This document shows, piece after piece, positions 5,637-10,653 of a stretch of 10,653 bases of DNA. The notes beneath the pieces are model-generated. The model saw nothing but the letters and a program-made list of their open reading frames with translations. It was not told the origin of the DNA and searched no databases. Positions within the stretch are counted from its first letter, which is position 1. Each line of letters opens with the position of its first letter. Both the position numbers and the translations under genes were made by a program. The DNA is from Massilia sp. (GTDB lineage Bacteria; Pseudomonadota; Gammaproteobacteria; Burkholderiales; Burkholderiaceae_D), in the NCBI GenBank assembly GCA_003520365.1, contig DOUW01000268.1:1-10653 (forward strand), read 5' to 3'.

Positions 5637-6677
5637 ATGCGTATGAAGCACTTGCTCCTCTCCGTCGCGGTGGCCGCCGCCACCCTGGCGGCAGGCGCTG
5701 CCCAGGCGGTCAACATCACCGGCGCCGGCGCGACCTTCCCCTATCCGATCTACGCGAAGTGGGCGGAAATGTACAAGAAGGCCAGCGGCAACGGCATGAA
5801 CTACCAGTCGGTGGGCTCGGGCGCCGGCATCAAGCAGATCAAGGCGAAGACCGTCGACTTCGGCGCGTCCGACATGCCGCTGCCGGCGCAGGACCTGGAG
5901 GCCGCCGGGCTGTTCCAGTTCCCGGCCGTCATGGGCGGCGTGGTCCCGGTCGTGAACATCGCGGGCGTGGCCCCGGGCCAGGTCAGGCTGACCGGCCCGG
6001 TGCTGGCCGACATCTTCATGGGCAAGATCACCAAGTGGAACGCGCAGCCGATCGCCGCCCTGAACCCGGGCGTCAAGCTGCCGGCCGATAACATCACGGT
6101 CGTGCGCCGCGCCGACAGCTCGGGCACCTCCTTCCTGTTCACCGACTACCTGGCCAAGGCCAGCCCGGACTGGAAGCTGAAGATCGGCGCCGGCACCTCG
6201 GTCAAATGGCCGACCGGCGTGGGCGGCAAGGGCAACGAGGGCGTGGCCGCCAACGTGCAGCGAATCAAGGGCGCGATCGGCTACGTCGAGTGGGCCTACG
6301 CCAAGAAGAACCGCATGGCGCACACCCAGCTGCAGAACCGCGAAGGCGCCTTCCTCCAGCCGGACGACGCCGCCTTCAAGGCTGCCGCCGCCAGCGCCGA
6401 CTGGGCCAAGGCGCCGGGCTTCGGCGTGGTGCTGACCGACCAGCCGGGCAAGGCCAGCTGGCCGATCACCGGTGCTTCGTACATCATCATGTACAAGGCC
6501 CAGGCCGACGCTGCGAAGGGCAAGGAAGTGCTGAAGTTCTTCGACTGGGCCTATCGCGAAGGCGACGCCGCCGCCGCCGACCTGGACTACGTGCCGATGC
6601 CCGACGCCGTCACCAAGCTGGTGCAGGATGCCTGGCGCGCGAACGTGAAGGACGCCGCCGGCAAGGCACTCTGGTAA
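5637..6677 (+). CDS. pstS: Phosphate ABC transporter, periplasmic substrate-binding protein PstS
   Basis: PstS binds orthophosphate in the periplasm and delivers it to the PstCA channel. The 346-residue precursor starts with a clear Sec signal: basic MRMKH, then a hydrophobic LLLSVAVAAATLAAGA, with cleavage probably after AQA at residue 24. The mature protein opens with NITGAGATFPYPIYAKW, followed by SVGSGAGIKQI and VDFGASDMPL, all characteristic. The phosphate-site loop RRADSSGTSFLF (157-168) carries Arg158, Asp160, Ser162, Gly163 and Thr164, equivalent to the Arg, Asp, Ser, Gly, Thr ligands in the E. coli protein. AAAGGA (5624-5629) sits 7 nt before the ATG at 5637, which supports this start; a second in-frame ATG two codons on would give almost the same protein. 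It is first in the operon, directly behind the Pho box. Confidence 0.97.
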   Translation: MRMKHLLLSVAVAAATLAAGAAQAVNITGAGATFPYPIYAKWAEMYKKASGNGMNYQSVGSGAGIKQIKAKTVDFGASDMPLPAQDLEAAGLFQFPAVMGGVVPVVNIAGVAPGQVRLTGPVLADIFMGKITKWNAQPIAALNPGVKLPADNITVVRRADSSGTSFLFTDYLAKASPDWKLKIGAGTSVKWPTGVGGKGNEGVAANVQRIKGAIGYVEWAYAKKNRMAHTQLQNREGAFLQPDDAAFKAAAASADWAKAPGFGVVLTDQPGKASWPITGASYIIMYKAQADAAKGKEVLKFFDWAYREGDAAAADLDYVPMPDAVTKLVQDAWRANVKDAAGKALW

Positions 6678-6688
6678 TCACGCGATAA

Positions 6689-6736
6689 CGAAGCACTAAA
6701 CGAAGCACCAAGCGAAGCACCGAGCCAAGCCGCCGG
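6689..6736 (+). repeat. 12-nt tandem repeat, three copies plus a decayed fourth
   Basis: CGAAGCACTAAA (6689-6700), CGAAGCACCAAG (6701-6712) and CGAAGCACCGAG (6713-6724) follow head to tail, and CCAAGCCGCCGG (6725-6736) looks like a degenerate fourth unit. The array starts 12 nt after the pstS stop and leads directly into the hairpin at 6729-6750. It is intergenic, so the 12-nt length is not a protein repeat. Confidence 0.75.
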
Positions 6737-6750
6737 GCCAGCCCGGCGGC
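6729..6750 (+). other. GC-rich intercistronic hairpin between pstS and pstC
   Basis: GCCGCCGGGC and GCCCGGCGGC are perfect complements separated by only CA, giving a very stable stem of about nine pairs with a four-base loop. It lies 52 nt after the pstS stop and 30 nt before the pstC start. There is no T run after it (GATCATCGCGG follows), so it is more likely an mRNA-stabilising or processing structure than a full terminator. A 3' stem like this would help PstS outnumber the membrane components. Confidence 0.7.
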
Positions 6751-6779
6751 GATCATCGCGGCACACACAAGAACATCAC

Positions 6780-7796
6780 ATGAGCGCACATCCTTCCGTC
6801 GCAATCGAGGACGAGGCCCGCCTGGCCGCGGCCGACCACGAACATGCCGCCCTGCGCAAGACCATGCGCAACCAGCGCATCCAGGACTTCCTGTTCCACA
6901 AAATTACCCTGCTGTTCGCCGCCAGCGTGCTGCTGGCCCTGCTCGGCATCATCGTCTCGCTGGCGATCGGCGCCGCGCCCGCCTTCAAGGAATTCGGCGC
7001 CGCCTTCATCACCACCGTCGAGTGGGACCCGGTCGAAGACCGCTACGGCGCCCTGATCGCCATCTGGGGCACGGTCGCCACCTCGCTGATCGCGCTCCTG
7101 ATCGCCTTCCCGATCAGCTTCGGCATCGCCCTGTTCCTCACCGAGATCTGCCCCGCCTGGCTGCGCCGTCCGATGGGCACCGCCGTCGAGCTGCTGGCCG
7201 GCGTGCCGTCGATCATCTACGGCATGTGGGGCCTGTTCGTGTTCGCGCCCCTGTTCGCCGACTACGTGCAGCCGCTGCTCCAGAACACCCTCGGCCAGCT
7301 GCCGGTCATCGGCCAGCTGTTCCAGGGCCCGATGATGGGCATGGGCATCCTGACCGCCGGCCTGATCCTGGCCGTGATGATCATCCCCTTCATCTCCTCG
7401 GTGATGCGCGACGTGTTCGAGATCGTCCCCGCCGTGCTGAAGGAATCGGCCTACGGGCTGGGCTGCACCAAGTGGGAAGTGGTGCGCAAGGTCGTGCTGC
7501 CCTACACCCGCAACGGCGTGGTCGGCGGCGTGATGCTGGGCCTGGGCCGGGCGCTGGGCGAAACCATGGCCGTCACTTTTGTCATCGGCAATGCGCACGA
7601 ACTCTCGGCCTCGCTCTTCATGCCTGGTAACTCGATTTCCTCGACCCTGGCCAACGAATTCGCCGAAGCGACGCCGGGCCTGCACGTGTCCTCGCTGTTC
7701 GCCCTCGGCCTGATCCTGTTCGCGATCACCTTCGTCGTGCTCGCCGCTGCAAAACTGATGTTGGTGGGGATGTCCCGCAAGGAAGGTGTGAAATGA
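6780..7796 (+). CDS. pstC: Phosphate ABC transporter permease PstC
   Basis: PstC is one of the two inner-membrane permease subunits that form the phosphate channel. The protein has 338 residues, somewhat longer than E. coli PstC, mainly because of a hydrophilic N-terminal extension of about 35 residues ahead of the first membrane helix ([20 protein letters not shown]). About six helices are visible, with the conserved [20 protein letters not shown] and [18 protein letters not shown] stretches. The cytoplasmic coupling loop that meets PstB is [20 protein letters not shown] (222-241). [10 protein letters not shown] contains Arg257 and Glu261, the charged pair required in the family for phosphate passage. 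The ATG at 6780 has only a weak ribosome binding site (CAAGAACATCAC), unlike pstS, which should lower its translation relative to PstS. Its stop overlaps the pstA start by 4 nt (ATGA). Confidence 0.96.
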   Translation: MSAHPSVAIEDEARLAAADHEHAALRKTMRNQRIQDFLFHKITLLFAASVLLALLGIIVSLAIGAAPAFKEFGAAFITTVEWDPVEDRYGALIAIWGTVATSLIALLIAFPISFGIALFLTEICPAWLRRPMGTAVELLAGVPSIIYGMWGLFVFAPLFADYVQPLLQNTLGQLPVIGQLFQGPMMGMGILTAGLILAVMIIPFISSVMRDVFEIVPAVLKESAYGLGCTKWEVVRKVVLPYTRNGVVGGVMLGLGRALGETMAVTFVIGNAHELSASLFMPGNSISSTLANEFAEATPGLHVSSLFALGLILFAITFVVLAAAKLMLVGMSRKEGVK

Positions 7797-8650
7797 ACGG
7801 CATCGTCAAGAACCCCGTGTACCGCCGGCGCCTGCTGGCGCACCGCATCGGCATCGCCCTGTCGGTGCTGGCGATGGCGATCGGCCTGGCCTTCCTGGCC
7901 TGGATCCTGGCCACGCTGCTGATCCAGGGCTTCGGCGCGCTCTCCGGCCCGATGTTCAGCCTCGACACCCCGGCCCCCGGCAGCGAAGGCGGCCTGCGCA
8001 ACGCCATCGTCGGCAGCCTGATGATGGTCGGCCTGTCGACCCTGGTATCGACCCCGGTCGGCATCCTGGCCGGCATCTACCTGGCCGAGTACGGCGAGAC
8101 CAACCGCTTCGGCCAGGTCACCCGTTTTGTGACCGACATCATGCTGTCGGCGCCGTCGATCGTGATCGGCCTGTTCGTCTACGCCCTGTACGTGGCCAAC
8201 GTGAAGCATTTCTCGGGCTATGCCGGCTCGATCGCGCTGGCGCTGATCGCCATCCCCGTGGTCGTACGCACCACCGACAACATGCTGCGCCTGGTGCCGA
8301 ACAGCCTGCTCGAGGCGGCCTTTGCCCTCGGCGCCCCGCGCTGGAAGGTGGCGATGCTGGTGCGCCTGCGCGCCGTCAAGGCCGGCGTGATCACCGGCGT
8401 GCTGCTGGCCCTGGCCCGCATCTCGGGCGAAACCGCGCCGCTGCTGTTCACCGCGCTCAACAACCAGTTCTTCAGCACCGACATGGACGCGCCGCTGGCC
8501 AACCTGCCGGTCGTGATCTACACCTACGCGATGAGCCCCTACGACGACTGGCGCTCGCTGGCCTGGGGCGGCGCGCTGCTGGTGACCTTCACCGTGCTGT
8601 TCCTGAACATCCTGTCGCGCACCCTGTTCACGCAGAAGACCCCGCGTTAA
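7793..8650 (+). CDS. pstA: Phosphate ABC transporter permease PstA
   Basis: PstA is the second permease subunit and pairs with PstC. The 285 residues show a basic N-terminus ([12 protein letters not shown]), a first helix around residues 18-45, a periplasmic segment, and then further helices with the family stretches [16 protein letters not shown] and [17 protein letters not shown]. The coupling loop [18 protein letters not shown] (172-189) is the PstB contact, and [16 protein letters not shown] carries the conserved Arg209 and Glu213. The loop continues VRLRAVKAG rather than the commoner V-x-LP-x-A-x-x-G, a mild divergence. The start ATG at 7793 lies in the ATGA overlap with pstC and is preceded by AAGGAAGG (7779-7786) at good spacing, so translation is coupled and stoichiometry with PstC should be one to one. 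Confidence 0.96.
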   Translation: MNGIVKNPVYRRRLLAHRIGIALSVLAMAIGLAFLAWILATLLIQGFGALSGPMFSLDTPAPGSEGGLRNAIVGSLMMVGLSTLVSTPVGILAGIYLAEYGETNRFGQVTRFVTDIMLSAPSIVIGLFVYALYVANVKHFSGYAGSIALALIAIPVVVRTTDNMLRLVPNSLLEAAFALGAPRWKVAMLVRLRAVKAGVITGVLLALARISGETAPLLFTALNNQFFSTDMDAPLANLPVVIYTYAMSPYDDWRSLAWGGALLVTFTVLFLNILSRTLFTQKTPR

Positions 8651-8665
8651 TTTATCCTGATAACC

Positions 8666-9469
8666 ATGACCCAAGCTATGGCAACCCCGACCCCGACGCC
8701 GACGCCGTCGGCCAAGACCAAGACGATCGAGATCTCGAACCTGGATTTCTTCTACGGCAAGAGCCAGAGCCTGAAGAACGTCTCGCTCGACATCCACGAG
8801 AAGCAGGTGACCGCCTTTATCGGCCCTTCCGGCTGCGGCAAGTCGACCCTGCTGCGCACCCTGAACCGCATGTACGATTTGTATCCGGGGCAGCGCGCCG
8901 AAGGGTCGATCATGTACCGCGGCCGCAACATCCTCGCACCGGGCGTGGACGTGAACATGCTCCGCGCCAAGATCGGCATGGTGTTCCAGAAGCCGACCCC
9001 GTTCCCGATGTCGATCTACGACAATATCGCCTTCGGCGTGCGCCTCTACGAGAACCTGTCGAAGGGCGAGATGGACGAGCGCGTCGAGTGGGCGCTGAAG
9101 AAGGCGGCGCTGTGGGAAGAGGCGAAGGACAAGCTGAGCAAGAGCGGCCTGTCGCTGTCCGGCGGCCAGCAGCAGCGCCTGTGCATCGCGCGCGGCGTGG
9201 CGGTGAAGCCGGACGTGCTGCTGCTCGATGAGCCGACCTCGGCGCTCGATCCGATCTCGACCGCGAAGATCGAGGAACTGATCAGCGAGCTGAAGCAGGA
9301 CTACACGATCACGATCGTGACCCACAACATGCAGCAGGCGGCGCGCTGCTCCGATTACACTGCATACATGTACCTGGGCGAACTGGTGGAATTCGGCGAG
9401 ACCGACCAGCTGTTCATGAACCCCAGCAAGAAAGAGACGCAAGACTACATCACGGGTCGTTTCGGTTGA
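8666..9469 (+). CDS. pstB: Phosphate ABC transporter ATP-binding protein PstB
   Basis: PstB is the ATPase subunit of the phosphate importer, acting as a dimer on the cytoplasmic face of PstCA. All nucleotide-binding motifs are present in order: Walker [10 protein letters not shown] (53-61, Lys59), the Q-loop in [11 protein letters not shown], the signature LSGGQ (164-168), Walker B LLLDEP with Asp188 and Glu189, the D-loop SALDP, and the switch His220 in THNM. PstB-specific stretches such as [12 protein letters not shown] and [12 protein letters not shown] support the assignment over other ABC ATPases. The 267 residues include an unusual start, [19 protein letters not shown], a threonine-proline repeat absent from the core fold. 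A second ATG at codon 5 (8678) could also be the start; neither has a strong ribosome binding site. Fifteen nt separate it from pstA. Confidence 0.97.
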   Translation: MTQAMATPTPTPTPSAKTKTIEISNLDFFYGKSQSLKNVSLDIHEKQVTAFIGPSGCGKSTLLRTLNRMYDLYPGQRAEGSIMYRGRNILAPGVDVNMLRAKIGMVFQKPTPFPMSIYDNIAFGVRLYENLSKGEMDERVEWALKKAALWEEAKDKLSKSGLSLSGGQQQRLCIARGVAVKPDVLLLDEPTSALDPISTAKIEELISELKQDYTITIVTHNMQQAARCSDYTAYMYLGELVEFGETDQLFMNPSKKETQDYITGRFG

Positions 9470-9509
9470 TCGACGGTCCGGACAATAACGCATACCAGGG
9501 AGAGCAGTA

Positions 9510-10202
9510 ATGATTGGCGAGCATTCTTCAAAGCAGTACGACCAGGAACTGGAATCGATCCGCTCCAAGGTCCTGCTGATGGGCGGCATGGTGGAAACCC
9601 AGTTCGAGGAAGCGCTGAACTGCTTCCGCGTCGACGACCCGGCCAAGGCCGACAAGGTGATGGCCGACGACCATGCGGTGAACCAGCTCGAAGTGCAGCT
9701 CGACGACGCCTGCAGCCACCTGATCGTGCGCCGCCAGCCGACCGCCAACGACCTGCGCACCGTGATGGCGACCATCAAGGTCATCACTGACCTGGAGCGC
9801 ATCGGCGACGAGTCCTCGAAGATCGCGCGCACCGCCAAGAACCTGCACGCGCGCGGCAACGCCGGCTTCGCCCACTTCGACATGATTCGCACCATCGGCA
9901 AGGCGACCTCCGACCTGCTGCACGATGCCCTCGACGCCTTTGCCCGTCTCGACGGCAAGCAGGCGATGCAGATCATCGCGGCCGACGAAGTCGTCGACCA
10001 CGAGTTCCGTACCATCCTGCGCAACCTGATCACCTTCATGATGGAAGATCCGCGCACGATCTCCTCGGCGCTCGACACGCTGTGGGTGGCAAAGGCCATC
10101 GAGCGCATCGGCGACCACGCCAAGAACATCGCCGAGTACGTGATCTACGTGGTCGAAGGGCGCGACATCCGCCACAGCAAACCCGCGGCGCACGAGGGCT
10201 GA
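9510..10202 (+). CDS. phoU: Phosphate signalling/transport accessory protein PhoU
   Basis: PhoU is a peripheral protein linking the Pst transporter to the PhoR sensor kinase; it keeps the Pho response off when phosphate is plentiful and restrains Pst activity. The 230 residues form the usual two repeated three-helix bundles. Each repeat carries the metal-cluster motif: TDLERIGDESSKIA (Glu96, Asp100) and KAIERIGDHAKNIAEYV (Glu198, Asp202). The N-terminus (SSKQYDQELESIRSKVLLMG) is typical. AGGGAG (9497-9502) lies 7 nt before the ATG at 9510, a good ribosome binding site. Forty nt separate it from pstB and 4 nt from phoB. No abnormal feature is seen. Confidence 0.97.
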   Translation: MIGEHSSKQYDQELESIRSKVLLMGGMVETQFEEALNCFRVDDPAKADKVMADDHAVNQLEVQLDDACSHLIVRRQPTANDLRTVMATIKVITDLERIGDESSKIARTAKNLHARGNAGFAHFDMIRTIGKATSDLLHDALDAFARLDGKQAMQIIAADEVVDHEFRTILRNLITFMMEDPRTISSALDTLWVAKAIERIGDHAKNIAEYVIYVVEGRDIRHSKPAAHEG

Positions 10203-10206
10203 CCGG

Positions 10207-10653
10207 ATGAGCAACACGATCGTACTGGTGGTGGAGGACGAACCGGCGATCGTCGAGCTGGTGAGCTACTCGCTGCGCGAGGCCGGCTGGACGATCAGGT
10301 CGGTCGGCACCACCGCCGCGGCCTGGGACAGTATCGCCCACGGCAAGCCGGACCTGCTGCTGCTCGACTGGATGCTGCCCGACCAGAGCGGCCTGCGCCT
10401 GCTGGCGCGCCTGCGCGCCGACCGCGACTTCCAGGACATCCCGGTCATCATGCTGACCGCGAAGAGCATGGAAGAGGACAAGCTGGCCGGCCTGAACACC
10501 GGCGCCGACGACTATGTCACCAAGCCGTTCTCGCCGCGCGAACTGCTGGCGCGCGCGCGCGCGCTGCTGCGCCGGAAAAGCCCGCACCTGGCCGAGGCGC
10601 CGCTGCGCGCCGGCGCCGTGGTGCTCGATCCGGCCAGCTGCACGGTCTCGATC
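10207..10653 (+). CDS. phoB: Phosphate response regulator PhoB (3' end outside window)
   Basis: PhoB is the response regulator that, when phosphorylated by PhoR, binds Pho boxes and activates phosphate-starvation genes. The frame is open to the right edge: 149 codons of an expected 230 or so. The receiver domain is complete, with the acidic pocket Glu10-Asp11, the phosphoacceptor Asp54 in LLLLDWMLPD, Thr84 in MLTAKS and Lys106 in VTKPFSPREL. A short linker (RRKSPHLAEAP) leads into the beginning of the winged-helix DNA-binding domain (AGAVVLDPASCTVSI), where the sequence stops. ATG at 10207 is 4 nt after the phoU stop with GAGGG upstream, so it is co-expressed with pst-phoU. The context and Asp54 position favour PhoB over other OmpR-family regulators; phoR is expected next. 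Confidence 0.93.
   Translation, partial: MSNTIVLVVEDEPAIVELVSYSLREAGWTIRSVGTTAAAWDSIAHGKPDLLLLDWMLPDQSGLRLLARLRADRDFQDIPVIMLTAKSMEEDKLAGLNTGADDYVTKPFSPRELLARARALLRRKSPHLAEAPLRAGAVVLDPASCTVSI

Noticed and set aside
5455..5646. Plus-strand 63-codon frame across the Pho box
   Set aside because: It covers the palindrome, the Pho box and the pstS ribosome binding site; coding use is implausible.
6729..6750. Hairpin as an intrinsic terminator after pstS
   Set aside because: No T run follows the stem and the downstream genes belong to the same complex, so at most partial termination or RNA processing is likely.
7502..10129. Very long minus-strand open frame (875 codons) opposite pstC, pstA, pstB and phoU
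   Set aside because: It runs antisense to four genes with intact motifs; such frames are common in GC-rich DNA. Its translation is low-complexity and His/Arg/Gln/Gly-rich with no domain.

Overview
The window is GC-rich (roughly two thirds G+C by eye, with codon third positions almost all G or C) and looks like the chromosome of a betaproteobacterium, most likely Oxalobacteraceae (Massilia/Telluria-like). I infer this from protein similarity as I remember it, from the lplT / alr-radA arrangement and from the pstSCAB-phoU-phoB order. No search was run. Nothing suggests a plasmid, prophage, insertion sequence or CRISPR array.

Layout. (1) Positions 1-449 hold the 3' end of an unrecognised gene on the + strand. 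(2) Positions 450-674 are non-coding. They contain an AT-rich perfect palindrome and an inverted pair of 29-nt REP-like repeats that bracket a 180-bp unit. (3) lplT (lysophospholipid transporter) is on the minus strand at 675-1925, divergent from alr-radA (2097-4578), whose reading frames overlap by 8 nt. (4) A small PilZ-domain gene (4663-4983) follows, preceded by a perfect TATAAT and ending in a strong intrinsic terminator. (5) On the opposite strand, converging on that terminator, is a 38-codon ORF for a one-helix membrane protein (5072-5188). (6) A non-coding regulatory region of about 400 bp (5231-5636) contains a very good Pho box and several inverted repeats. (7) The phosphate-starvation operon pstS-pstC-pstA-pstB-phoU-phoB runs from 5637 to the right edge; phoB is cut off after 149 codons.

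How the genes work together. PstS captures periplasmic phosphate, PstC and PstA form the membrane channel, and PstB supplies ATP hydrolysis. PhoU conveys the transport state to the PhoR kinase, which should lie just beyond the window. PhoB, once phosphorylated, should bind the Pho box at 5539-5556 and activate its own operon. The pstS-pstC gap carries a 12-nt tandem repeat and a perfect GC hairpin, a plausible means of making more PstS than membrane components. lplT, alr and radA are housekeeping genes for phospholipid recycling, D-alanine supply for peptidoglycan, and recombination repair.

I did not find a convincing new multi-gene system. The best candidates for undescribed biology are the small membrane-protein ORF opposite the PilZ gene, the palindrome-rich region upstream of the Pho box, and the REP-like pair downstream of lplT.
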